From: Strongylocentrotus purpuratus
Taxonomy: Eukaryota > Echinodermata > Echinoidea > Camarodonta > Strongylocentrotidae
NCBI RefSeq assembly: GCF_000002235.5
Contig: NW_022145599.1
Coordinates: forward strand, 20,387,655-20,451,654
Direction of reading: 5' to 3'
DNA length: 64,000 bases
Numbering within the stretch: position 1 is the stretch's first letter; each line of letters begins with the position of its first letter. Made by a program: the position numbers and the translations under genes. The notes under the pieces are model-generated. The model had not been told where the DNA came from, ran no database searches, and was given only the letters and a program-made list of their open reading frames with translations. Shown here piece after piece: positions 46,540-57,386 of the stretch.

Positions 46540-47290
46540 CCCTATACCCGATAAGGGTGATGAGTGTGTCTATTGTCTATGTCTATGTCTATTGTAGAAG
46601 GGCATGTGTATGGATACGTATGTATATATACGTGTGCTGTATGCATGTGTATAATTATGTAAATGTTTAATTATGTAAACATACATACATATATATGTGT
46701 AAGTATGTATATGTTGTATAAATGTATGTCCTTGTAACGAAGTATGTTATGTTTGTGCATACATCCTGTTCATTTCAAAGTCATATGTTTTCACGTTATA
46801 CCCTTCACCTATATCTTGCCATCATGTTGTTTATGCATGCCATACTTCGTTGGTGTGACTGAGGTATTATCATTACTCTCGTCATCATCATCATCATCAC
46901 CTTAATCCTACTCATAATTATCATCTTCATCATCAGACCTCACACACCCAAATGCGCACACATACAGCCATGAAAGTGTGGGTGAGTGCGGTAGTGTGCC
47001 ACAATCATTATTATACAATTTATACTCATAATCATTATTAATATAATCCATGTATCATACTCTACAGTTCCAAAGTGTACATGACTGTTACTAGTGTTAT
47101 GTTTCTATTCGTATTTGTATTTATATTTGTATTTGTATTTAAAATACAACTTTAGGTTGAAATAAAGGAATACAAATAACATTCCTTTTCAAGTCTTGAT
47201 CGTTTTTCCTGTTTACACGCGCCTTAAGCACTCCACAGAGTGGATTTGGCGCGATATAAGTTACATTATTATTATTATTATTATTATTAT
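46540..47290 (+). mobile_element. Probable 3' UTR and (ATT)n tail of the second LINE
   Basis: TATG/TACA-rich microsatellite, CAT repeats and finally 'GCGCGATATAAGTTACATTA' followed by about nine ATT units. Such 'GCGCTATATAA...(ATT)n' ends are known for LINE/SINE tails in marine animals. Confidence 0.5.
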
Positions 47291-47836
47291 TAATATAATA
47301 ATACACATGACAAAACGAACTGTTAGACCTTCAGGCAGCTAGTGCAGGTTTGCAAAATGATTGTTTTCAGGTCAACTTATATTTTGAGGGATGGGGCGTC
47401 ATTTTTGTTGTGTATGCCACTTACTAACGACAGTTTGTAATACCTTCTCCGTACAAGGTACTTCAGAAATAGAGGGTCATGTAGGTGTACGTACTTGTTT
47501 TGGAGTTCTCTATCGGAAACTGTATTATTGAATTGAAACCCATATTATATCTAAATCAGCCGATAATTGTTTTAAGACAAATTATAATATTAAGGGTACC
47601 CTTAATTGGTTAGCTTCTTACCGACTTCTTAATACCAGCTGTATGAAGTTGAGCGGGTATTTTTCTATCAAACGCAATGAATTTGTTGTATTACTAGATA
47701 AATGGAGACATGTGCAACTGATGTAACGATGTTTGTTTTACCAATATGTCACACAATGTCCTTCGTTCAAATCTATTGTTTTGTTCTTGCTCAAGAACGA
47801 TTGAATGACAATTTTCATTGGAAAAATGCTTCTTAC
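47291..47836 (-). other. Intron of the Death-domain gene
   Basis: Nothing recognised other than the splice donor GTAAGAAGC at 47836. Confidence 0.4.
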
Positions 47837-48010
47837 CAGAGGACATGTATTCGCATGTGCCATCCAGGTCTGCAGTGCTGTGTTTTGACTCTTTTTCAGA
47901 ATTTTGGTCCATACCTCCACTCGCCACATCCCCTTGGTTCTTGGAGGACTTGTCGTCTAGAAGAGGTCGGTCAACGGTTGCCGTAGTCTCCTGTGTCATG
48001 ACCTGTCCTC
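47837..48010 (-). CDS. Linker exon of the Death-domain gene, 58 codons, phase 1-1
   Basis: Acceptor 'CTTTACTCAG' and donor 'GTAAGAAG' bound exactly 174 bp. It reads GGQVMTQETTATVDRPLL, DDKSSKNQGD, GGMDQNSEKESKHSTAD and ends EYMSSG. The same wording appears in the exons at 19578 and 18705 and, decayed, at 48315-48395, so this is an exon family made by duplication within one gene. No fold or motif other than Ser/Asp/Gln richness; probably a flexible spacer between the two Death domains. Confidence 0.72.
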
Positions 48011-48314
48011 CTGAGTAAAGAAAATCCCATATCATTTATGACATTCATTTTGTTAAATAATCAGAATCAACATTGTCATGATTGACCACACTCCCATGGA
48101 ATATTCCTTTTCCAACACGATGATCTACATGAAACTGTTTTCAAAAATCAATCCATGACAACGCGTTTTGAGAAAAGTTTGCTATGTGTTTATACTTTGA
48201 TTACAGCTTTCTGTAAAAATAAGGAATTGAAACGCAAATCATTTTAAATAGAACAATAACCTTTTGTAGGATAAAATGCAATGCTAAGCGTTACCTAGTT
48301 GGGTTTACCACCGG

Positions 48315-48395
48315 AGGACTTGTCTTCGGATGTCCCAAATACATCGGCAGTGCTGTAGTGCGACACTTATTTAGAATGTTTGCCCGGTTACAGCC
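48315..48395 (-). pseudogene. Decayed duplicate of the linker exon
   Basis: The minus strand reads SHYSTADVFGTSEDKSSG followed by GTGGTAAAC at the position of a donor, matching SKHSTADLDGTCEYMSSG at the end of the exon at 47837-48010. A TAA lies just upstream in the same frame, and the front half of the exon is unrecognisable. It lies 0.3 kb upstream of the intact exon on the minus strand. Confidence 0.6.
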
Positions 48396-48399
48396 GGTG

Positions 48400-49360
48400 C
48401 GCGTTTTCACGCTATCTTCTTTATATTTTAGTTAAACCAGACATTATCATGATCACATCAAGATAAATAACCAAACTGTTATTCATAACTAATCCACATA
48501 GTTTGACGAAATGGCCAAAAAAATAAGACTTCACCAGTTTACTACGCAAGTGGTTATTCCGGCATTTCATTTATATGGGTATATTAGTAATCAAATAAAA
48601 ATGGGTTACGAAAAACTAATGTTCAGTCGTACAAGGCTTATTGCATGGTTTTAAAACATGGTTTCACAACTACAATGTGCGATCGAGCCAGGAAAATATA
48701 CAAGAAATACATGAAAAATACATGAATGATTATAATCGTACAATATTTGAATTAGATATATATATATATATGTGAAATTTTGTCTTAGAAATTTAACAAT
48801 ACATTGCACGCAGATGAGTACGCATTTACAGCCTGTCTCCCCCAAAAATGGCCAAACAAAGAAATTAGGATGTACGATTTCATTACTTATGCATCCTCTG
48901 TAAGAAAAAATATTTAAAAAATCAGCTGATCGTGTACTTATGTTTGTATGTATAATGGGCCCTTATCCATGATCTATTCCAAAATTGAGGATTTCTATGT
49001 ACGGTGCCATGTCAAAAGAAAACAAATATCCCCTCTCTGGTACATTCATCTCACTGATTTTGTAACTCAGCAGCGTTTTTCCACCGGCCCGGGGGTGCCG
49101 CAAGAGAATGTTAGTTACATAACAACACTTGGGGGGAAAACGTTTATGTTGTGAAAAACAAATAGCAGTATGTAATTTTATGAGCAAATAACATGTTAAA
49201 ATTAATAAAGTGTCTTTCGTCCTCGCTCGATGACAATTTTTGACATCAAGGAGCCCGAATATATAATATATTTTTTATTTCGAAATTACATTGTTACCAC
49301 ACTCATTACATTTATTTAAGACCGTTAATACTACTGGGCCAGAAGGGATTTGACCACCCA
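48400..49360. other. No gene recognised
   Basis: AT-rich intron sequence with a short (AT)8 run near 48760. Nothing else could be supported. Confidence 0.4.
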
Positions 49361-49510
49361 GCCAGGTCACTGACAGGTGGCTATCTCATCAACTCAGCTC
49401 TCAACTAACATAAGAAAAAGAGGATCATGGGGGACCAATATGCACCGATTGGGGAAGTTTTCTATATAGAGGGAGCAAGTAGCTACAAGCAGGACAGTGG
49501 GGCTTTAACA
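49360..49510 (+). repeat. Second copy of the dispersed repeat at 17215-17390
   Basis: Shares 'GACAGGTGGCTATCTCAT', 'AAGAAAAAGAGGATCATGGG' and 'TTTTCTATATAGAGGGAGC' with the first copy, in the same orientation. Confidence 0.8.
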
Positions 49511-49823
49511 TGATAAATAAAGGCAATGAGAGGCCCGAATATCCTCATATTCGTGTGTCAAGGTCATGACCAAATATATCACTTTTTATTCAAGTATATT
49601 CGGCGGGGAGGTGCCCGCATGCAAGACTGTAAAACGTTTATAGTGTGTTGATTACAAATTATTTTTTAGAAAATGTCTTCTCCTTTTTTATTCTTGCTCG
49701 TTCGCTAAGTTAAGAAACAGATGTACCCATACGAGTGTGCATAGCACTTGACGAGTGCCAGAGTAATGCAAAATAAATAGTTTGTAAAGAATTTGGGATT
49801 GGGAGAAAATTTTCAATTCTTAA

Positions 49824-50595
49824 CCCTTACTGTACTGGGCTATTTTGAGCACCTCACTGACTGGGGGCTGGGAGCCCCCCCCCCCCCCCCCCCTCCCCCT
49901 CCCTATGATCTCGGCCGTCGAATGTCCGATGAACACGATAATGTGCATGCTTGTAGATATTTACGTAAGGAACAAGATGGTATAATTAGTTTTTTCCTGA
50001 TATGCACATTTTAGTCGTTATAGCCTAATTAATTAATATGCAAAATGTTAATTTTGCTTGTGAAGAATCTTGAAAATGTATTGAATAAATGTTTCCTTCA
50101 TCTTAAATTCATGAGGTTTCATTATTGATATGATATTTAAAAATACATCGGTTAATTTGCATAAGTTATGAATACTCAAAATAAGCATTCGAAATTCATC
50201 AATTTATTTTCTTATTATATCGATTGTTTTATTTCTAATGTATTCTTTTGTTCTGGAATACATCAAGTTACTTTGAGAAACATGAAGCAATTTGATATCA
50301 ATTCATAACTCCCACTTAGGAAGAAATACATCTACACCTGTATTCACATTTCTGCTTGTACAGTACATGAATATATGCAACTATAGCACTTTTTGATGAC
50401 ATGCACATACTAATTGTTATGTAACACCTTCAGGTCTATCTCATTTCGACAAAAATGGTATCCAAATGTGCGTAAGACTTGAGGAAAAAATGTCATGAAA
50501 CGACAATTCAAAATTCCAAGCGGTTGCGGCGCAATCTCCGAAAATGTCAAGGAGGGCCTTCAACCCCCCCCCCCCCCCCCCCCGTACAGTAAGGG
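49824..50595. mobile_element. piggyBac-like MITE, 772 bp, TTAA target
   Basis: Termini 'CCCTTACTGTAC' and 'GTACAGTAAGGG' are perfect inverted repeats. They are flanked by TTAA at 49820-49823 and TTAA at 50596-50599. TTAA duplication with CCC-starting ends is the signature of the piggyBac superfamily. The ends carry long poly-C runs (about 49871-49895 and 50565-50583), both reading C on the plus strand. There is no transposase, so it is non-autonomous. Confidence 0.85.
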
Positions 50596-50875
50596 TTAAG
50601 AGGGTAACGTAACCAAAAATTGAAATAACGCTGCTCCAGAGAAATGTATTTCCATGCATTTTGAGACGCGCTGGACCTAAAACTTACCTAAAACTTACAT
50701 CCTTCGTGGAAAACAGCAACCGCACTGGTGTTGCATCAATTATAGTTAAAGGGAAATGTGTGATAATGAGAAAGATAACGTGCTGGATTTTCATTGGGAT
50801 TTCATGGGATTTTATGGGCTCGCGCGTAGACATATCTCAATGTGTCAGATCGTCTTTTGCTGTTGAATCCTGATT

Positions 50876-51150
50876 GTCCACGGGATTGGTTGTCCTCGGC
50901 GGTAATTGGCCTCGGGGCTAATTGTCCTCGGGCAGTAGTTGTCCTCGTGGGTAATTCTTCGGGGGGTAATTGTCCTCGGGGGTAATTTTCTGGGGGTAAT
51001 TGTCCTCGGGGGATTGTCTTCGGGGGGTAATTGTCCTCGGGGGTAATTCTCCGGGGGGGGGGGGTGAATTTCTGGTGGGTAATTGAACTCGGGGTTGTTT
51101 TCCGGGAGGTAATTTTCCGGGAATGATCATCATTGCCCAGGGGGTAATTG
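50876..51150 (+). repeat. 16-bp minisatellite (GTCCTCGGGGGTAATT)
   Basis: About 16 units of GTCCTCGGGGGTAATT with slippage in the G run. The unit differs by few bases from the reverse-complement unit of 44485-44870, so the two arrays are related. Confidence 0.85.
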
Positions 51151-51289
51151 TCCTAGAACCAATCGCAAAAGGTGTATAGTTAAACGACAGTAACCCATTA
51201 GGATATAGGTTGAGATCAACATATTAAGTTCACACTCGTAATGGACATAATTTTACGCTCAGTGGCGGTGGGCGGTGCCCGTGTGGCGG

Positions 51290-52000
51290 ACGGTCAATGT
51301 CGCTGTTCATAAGGAACGCTATTCATAAGGTTCGCTATTCATAAGGACCGCTATTCATAAGGTCCGCTTTTCATAATTGGAGAAAAGGTTCATTATTCAT
51401 AAGGGTCATTCTTCATAAGGACCGCTATTCGTAATCAAAGTAGAGGGTCGGTATTCATAATATAAGAAGAAGGTCGCTATTCATAATACGAAATGAGGGT
51501 CGCTATTCATAATACGACGAGGGGGTCGCTATTTATAATACGGAATGAGGGTCGCTATTCATAATGCAAAATGAGGGTCGCTATTCATAAGGGTCATTAT
51601 TCATAAGGGTCATTGTTCATAATCGACGAAGAGGGTCGCTATTCATAATAGAAGAAGAGAGTCGCTATTCATAATAGGAGTAGGGGGTCGCTATTCATAA
51701 TAGAAGAAGAGGGCCGCTATTCATAATAGGAGTAGGGGGTCGCTATTCATAATAGTAGAAGAGGGTCGCTATTCATAATAGGAGAAGAGGGTCGCTATTC
51801 ATAATACGAAATGAGGATCGCTATTCATGAAAAGAAATTATGAATAGCGACCCCTACTCATATTTTAAATAGCGACCCTCTTTTCCTATTATAAATAGCG
51901 ACCCTCTCGTGGTATTATGGATAGCGAACCTCATTTCGTATTATGAATAGCGACTCTCTACTCCTATTATGAATAGCGACCCTCTTCTCCTGTCGTTTGT
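51290..52000. repeat. 27-bp 'GGTCGCTATTCATAAT' minisatellite with strand switch
   Basis: More than 20 units of 'GGTCGCTATTCATAATA' plus a variable purine-rich spacer run to about 51835. The array then flips to 'TTATGAATAGCGACC' units to about 52000. Spacer variants (ACGAAATGAG, GAGTAGGG, GAAGAAGA) recur in mixed order. Confidence 0.9.
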
Positions 52001-52530
52001 TTTATAACTTGTACCCGCTTGTAAAGGCATCTGTTCGCCTGTTCAATGCAGGAACCTGTGTGGCTTATTTATGGCGAGGGGGGGGGGGGGGGTGTACACA
52101 ATTCTCGTCTGTTGGTGGCCTCGATGCAGAGAGTACTTTGAGTTGGACATGGTAGCTCCATGATCAAGTACATGCATAAGCATACATGGGCGGCCGAGCG
52201 ACTTCCGAATGGCGGGGGGGGGCACTAACGAAAAAGGGCACCTTCTGTTTTTTTAAAGGGCACCTTGAAAGAGAAAATCTCAAAGCGAAAATAAACAATT
52301 TTGTTTAGACGTTGGTCTATAACAACATAACATAGGGCGCTGCTCAGCTGGAGACCACCACTGGTATTTTCCTCCCCAGTTTTGATTAATTTTTCTTTCT
52401 ATATTTCGCTTTTGTGTTTTTTGGACTTCTTAACTGTTGACAGAATGGCTTATCGTACACTAAACTTAAAGTTCATCCACGTACTCCTTGCCTTTGCCAT
52501 CCTATTTGGATTTTCGTTGATGTGAAAGCG
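52001..52530. other. No gene recognised
   Basis: Contains poly-G runs at about 52077-52092 and 52214. Nothing else could be supported. Confidence 0.4.
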
Positions 52531-52539
52531 CAACAATAT

Positions 52540-52740
52540 CAGAGGTGAAAATGGGGCACTCCTTACAAAGGGTCACTTATGAGAATGGGAATTGGGCATT
52601 TGTCTACGGAAAAGGGGTACCCATCAGATTTTGATAGGGTCATTTATAAGAGGAAAAGGGGAGGATTTATGAAAAGGGGCGGGTCTATTATTAGAAAGGA
52701 AAAGGGCCACGTATCCTTGTTAAAGGGGAAATTATCAGAC
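52540..52740 (+). repeat. Degenerate 'AAAAGGGGCACTTAT' minisatellite
   Basis: Loose repeats of GGGGCACTTATNAGA / AAAAGGGG about 25-30 bp apart. The same motif forms a second array at 54885-55215, on the other side of the Tc1/mariner element. Confidence 0.7.
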
Positions 52741-53497
52741 ATATTGCTCCGGTTGTCTCATTTTCGCTTGCTGGAACATTGTCAGCCCAAACGTAGCTAG
52801 TTCGACGTCTAGAATGTTCCACTATGTTGCAGGGTGTATATGCCATTGGGTATGATGTGTGAACCGGATGTGCGGAAATGATGTGTTGGGGAGGGGAAGT
52901 GAGAGTGTTCATGTGTGTGATAATTGTATGTGTGTCAACCATTAAAGACTAATAAATGACAGAAGGCTTATTATAAATCTACAATGACGACTAAACTGTC
53001 TACACCACAGTCCGCAGATAAATATGCCTTGAACGTCATATAGCAGACGGCAATCGGTGGATCAGACGACACTTGATAGTGATTTTGTATGTGAGATTGC
53101 TTTGCTAAATATAAAATACAAGAACCTTTTCCATATCTTTAAACTATCATTGATATCTGATAATTAAACAGTTAGTAAAATGAACCTACCAAACTACATA
53201 ATACAATGAAATACTTGACTGAAAGTAGGGGAGTTTGATGTGGTGCACAATTGCACCCCTCTGTAAATAATCGAATAGTCCATGGCGTTCATGAATATTC
53301 ATGTTTTTGCTTACCTCGGCAAAATGTTTGCCTACACTAAATAAAAAAAATTGTGGTGGGGTTGGCTGAAATGGACATAATGAACCCATCAGAACTGATC
53401 TATGATAATTCATGCTTGTTATCCTTCGTGTGCTTGAGCTGTTACCTTACAATCGCGAAGCAAATTGCGTTCAAAGTTCGACTTGTTTCACATGTGT
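52741..53497. other. No gene recognised
   Basis: Unique-looking intron sequence between the minisatellite and the Tc1/mariner element. Nothing could be supported. Confidence 0.4.
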
Positions 53498-53499
53498 TA

Positions 53500-54630
53500 T
53501 ACAGGGTGAGTCAGAAAAAATGTCCCACTTTTTTAAAGTTTTATTGTTTGAAGTATGAATATTTAATTATGGATTTCATGATATGTCTTGATAGAGTTAT
53601 TCTCCCAGTACATGTAGGTACCATTTTCATTTGAATCCCTTCATGCATGACTGAACATCAAACAATCTTTACAAGACTGTCAGTTTCACTTGCGCCAACT
53701 TACTGGGTGAGGAATAAAACAGTGCATTGAACAAAGAAAGTCAGACAGACACACACATACACACACACACACGCTCGCGTCTGCACACGCATAAAAACAC
53801 AAACAATTTTTGTATTTGTTGAGGTATTTTATAGTGGTACAACAATGAATTTGCCCAAAGTCCTCCATCCTCCGTACTCAATCCTCGACATGGCCGCCAT
53901 GCACGGTGAAGCATTCCTAGAAAAGCTCGCCGGATCATGTCCCCATCTTGGCGTACCACGTCTGTCTCGTCCACGATTCTCCTCCGAAGCTCCTCGATGT
54001 TCACAGGTGGGCTGCTGAAGATCCTTGACTTCAAGTGCCACCACAAGAAGAAGTCGAGAGGATTCATGTGCACTTCATGATGATGATGATGACGATGATG
54101 ATAATGATGATGATGATTAAGATTAAGATGATGACAATTAATGATGATGATATGATGGTGGTAGTGAATGTTAACTAAAGGGAAAGATTGTCAGGGAAAT
54201 GCCACTTAAACATTCAGGGATCTTGATACAAATCAATGCTTGATGAGAAAAGGGAAAATTATCAGAAAATAAATTGTAACCGTGTGTGTTGTCTGTGTTC
54301 GTGTGTGTATGTGTGTGTGTGTACGTGTGTACGTGTGTGCGTGTGTGCATATGTGTGAGTGTGCGTGTGCGTGCGTGTGTATGTCTGTGTGCCTGTCTGA
54401 CTGTCTTTGTTCAATGCACTGTTTTATTCCTCACCAGGTAAGTTGGTGCAAGTGAAATATGGCAGTCTAGTTGTCTGATGTTCAGTCATGCGTGAAGGGA
54501 TTCAAATGAAAATGGTACCTAAATGTACTGGGAGGATAACTCTACCAAGACATATCCTGAAACCCCTGATTAAATAGTCAAACTTCAAACAATACAACGT
54601 TTAAAAAGTGGGACTCTGACTCACCCTGTA
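53500..54630. mobile_element. Tc1/mariner-type element, deleted, 1131 bp
   Basis: Termini 'TACAGGGTGAGTCAG' and the reverse complement are flanked by TA (53498-53499, 54631-54632). The two arms of about 270 bp are imperfect inverted repeats and include 'CATTGAACAAAGAAAGTCAGACAG' (kept here in two shared parts, CATTGAACAAAG and GTCAGACAG) and 'CAAATGAAAATGGTACC'-type sequence. Between them lie a transposase scrap on the minus strand, a GAT-type microsatellite (about 54075-54170) and (AC)n/(GT)n runs at both inner edges (53745-53775 and 54297-54390). Confidence 0.8.
53850..54073 (-). pseudogene. Tc1/mariner transposase C-terminal fragment
   Basis: The minus strand reads MNPLDFFLWWHLKSRIFSS, NIEELRRRIVDETDVV and HRAWRPCRGLSTEDGG. 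This is the C-terminal block of Tc1/mariner-type DDE transposases (usual form SPDLNPLDFFLWGYLK). The upstream part with the catalytic residues has been replaced by a GAT microsatellite, and the usual SPDL just before NPLD is altered. It cannot be active. Confidence 0.8.
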
Positions 54631-54884
54631 TAGGCAATGACGAGCTAGCGACCTATTTTGACCAAATTACGGTGGGTGAACTTTCAAAAGTCAATGGGAC
54701 ATGAGGGTTTCAATGAAAGAGCTAGTGTCAACGTACGTCGGGGTGGATGTGTTTTTTTTTAAAACAAAAAATGAATTTTTAACGATTTTTTTTTTTGGTA
54801 CAGTCCATAGGCTAACATGTTAGGCTCTGGACTCTGACGATAGGGGGCCTTGTCCAATGAGACTATTCGGAGCCATATGTGTGA

Positions 54885-55215
54885 AAAGGGGCACTTATCG
54901 CTTCTGAAATGGGGCACTTACCAGATATGAGAAGGGGCACTAATGAGAATGAAAGATGGGCACTTATGGTAAAGGCAAATGTGAATTTGTTGAAAGAAAA
55001 GAGGCACCGATCAGATTTTAAAAGGGGCATTTATCGGAGGTGAAAGGGGGCTTTCACGAGAAGGGGGAAGTGGCTCTTATTAAAAAGAAAACGAGACACT
55101 TATCAGAGATAAAAAGGGGTATTTATGAGATGGGGAAGGAGCTCTTTTTTTAGCGGGGCACTTATCATAACGCAAAGAGGTACTTATTAGAAAGGAAAAT
55201 AGGCACATGTGAAGA
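54885..55215 (+). repeat. Second 'GGGGCACTTAT' minisatellite
   Basis: Units like AAAAGGGGCACTTATCAGA with variable spacers, matching the array at 52540-52740. It reaches to within about 170 bp of the Death-domain exon's 3' end. Confidence 0.7.
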
Positions 55216-55386
55216 AAAAAAAATCCTCTATTAAATCTCAAGTAACCGCAGAAATATGAATTATGTTTCTTTTGTTACTGAAAAACCAATGTTCAGCAAA
55301 AAATTAACCAAATATCATGTTGCTGAAGTGTTAAATGGGGTCTTTATTACCGAAATAATATTGTTGCTTATGAAAATATACGTTAC

Positions 55387-55676
55387 CTTCGCTGAGATAA
55401 CGGTCTGCAATGCTAACCAACTTGGCAGCTTGCAATGCCTTCCTTAGCTCAATCCGTTCATCTTTCCTAGACACACCTCTTCTCCACTGTGTGAGCATAT
55501 GACGAGTTCCATCACTGGTAACATGGTTGAACTTCACATTAGTCTTGAGCGCTCTCTGTATATCACCCTGTAGGATTCCAAGCTGACCCCCAAGGCTGTC
55601 AATATTGGCTTCGTCATAAAGTTCGTCAGCTATTTGCTTTAAGACGTCTGCAAACTCGTCATCGGGGGGCTCCTCT
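55387..55676 (-). CDS. Death-domain exon (first)
   Basis: Acceptor 'TTCAATCCTAG' and donor 'GTAACG' bound 290 bp. Two carried bases (GG) complete the first codon and one G is left, matching the exons on each side. It reads PPDDEFADVLKQIADELYDE, IDSLGGQLGILQGDIQRAL, then TRHMLTQWRRGVS and LRKALQAAKLVSIADRYLS. This is a full six-helix Death domain with the usual Leu-x-x-Trp block. It sits directly C-terminal to the coiled coil and a 21-residue linker exon. A hAT MITE ends 129 bp upstream of the acceptor. Confidence 0.85.
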
Positions 55677-55804
55677 CTAGGATTGAACACGGTCATAAAA
55701 ACGACAAACATGGGGGCGGTCAGAAAACGTAGGAATGATGTGTTCACGTTACAATAAAATGGAATCCCTCCGACATTGTAGTTGGAAATCATAAGACTCA
55801 TCAA

Positions 55805-56680
55805 CATAGGCGTAGACAGGGGGAACAAGGGAGCCATGCCCCCCCCCCCCCCTATTCAGCCCCTAAAAAAAACATGCAGTACCTCATCCTTCATGTAGGA
55901 ATTGTATTGACCCTCCCCCCCCCCGGACGCCACGCGCGCACGCACCCACACGCACTGACGCACGGATGGTGGGGGATTCGGGGCAGTTCCCCCTGCAAAT
56001 AAAACTCAAACATGGTTTATTTCTAACTCGATACCTGTGATTTACAAATGTTGCTTTCCGGGATTTTTTCTCACTTTTTATTAAATTATACTTTTTTAAG
56101 CATACATGTATGCTGGTAAATGACAAATTCCCAAATTGACAGTCAGGCAAGAACTATGCATATTTAGAGGCCTACATGATCGTGGGGCTCCGCTTCCTGG
56201 ATCCCAAGCTAATTAGTGTCCTGCCAGTTTGACAAATAAGGTATCAAAATATGCTCATCAAACAGTAATTTAACGCCTAAAACCCCTGAGCTTCCGGGGG
56301 CTCTGCCCCCTGGATGATTATCTGACCGTAATTTAATGCCTAAAACCCTCGAGCTTCCAGGGGGTTCTGCCCCCTGGACCCCACGCCAATTTGTGACTTG
56401 CCAATGTCACAAATAAGGTATCAAAATATGCTTATCTGACCGTAATTAAATGCTCATACCCCCTGATCTTCCGGGGGTCCGCCCCTAGACCCCATGCCAA
56501 ATTACGCTCCGCTCTACCTGATCGTAAATACTTTAGCCTCCCCAACCCACTTTGAAAAGCGTTCAGCGGGGCCTGCATGCATGAGTGGTGGTGATGCAAA
56601 TGTTTGTTCCTGCTTAGTCGATCCTTCATGCTGCCCACACCCCCCCCCCCCCCAATTGAAAAATCCTGGCTACGCCTGTG
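55805..56680. mobile_element. hAT-type MITE, 876 bp, 8-bp target duplication
   Basis: Termini 'CATAGGCGTAGACAGG' and 'CCTGGCTACGCCTGTG' are inverted repeats, flanked by CTCATCAA at 55797-55804 and CTCATCAA at 56681-56688. The 8-bp duplication identifies hAT. Inside are poly-C runs (55842, 55913, 56639) and three diverged tandem copies of a 110-bp unit around 'AAACCCCTGAGCTTCCGGGG' at about 56190-56490. It has no coding capacity. Confidence 0.87.
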
Positions 56681-56943
56681 CTCATCAATGTATAACTGAG
56701 CTCACCGTGAGTCGGATTACATTACGATTAAGAACTAATAATGGTCCAAAAACGCCTCTGGATAATCATATTACACAATTGCTGTCGTGATTACACACGA
56801 CCGTTGGCTCTTATAATTTGAAATTTAAGAAGACAGCACCAATCGGTTACCATGTTTACCCCCAAAAAGCAGCAAAAAGCAGCAAAACATATCCTAGTAA
56901 TTGCTTTAAAAACTAGAAGGAAAACGGATATATTATATCTCAC

Positions 56944-57007
56944 CCTGCTTTAGAGGCATCAACATTTCCTGATACTCCGGCAGAATTATCCTCATATAAA
57001 GAGGTAC
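56944..57007 (-). CDS. Short linker exon (64 bp) of the Death-domain gene
   Basis: Acceptor 'TTGTTACAG' and donor 'GTGAGA'. It carries the frame from phase 1 to phase 2 and reads GTSLYEDNSAGVSGNVDASKAG. It is small, so the call rests on splice sites and on exact frame agreement with both neighbours (57387-58133 and 55387-55676). Confidence 0.65.
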
Positions 57008-57386
57008 CTGTAACAAGGGTAGAAGGATAGATTCAGTATGATTACAAAATAAAAAGGAATATAAAAGATACCATTTTTGAAAGATTTGTAACGTCCACTG
57101 TAATTCTATTTTTTCTATATTTGTAAGTTAATGCTAAGCATGTATCTCTGAATTATAATTCCTTCATTAGAAATGCACTTGAATTGCATTTACTTTTGGA
57201 AAAAACAAGAAGACAAATATAGGAATGTACTATCAATTGAAGAAAACAAACCTTAAGATCATTTTTTTTACGAGAAAAACTTTAAATCGTAATTATCTTA
57301 AAACTAAGCCAAAATGGAATGGGAATTTTTTTATGTAACATGTAAAAACAAAATAGTTGTAAAGGACATAGATTATGGAAACGTAC

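Noticed and set aside
44485-52000. CRISPR-like arrays
   Set aside because: The repeats are directly adjoining minisatellite units with degenerate spacers and strand flips in an animal genome. There are no cas genes.
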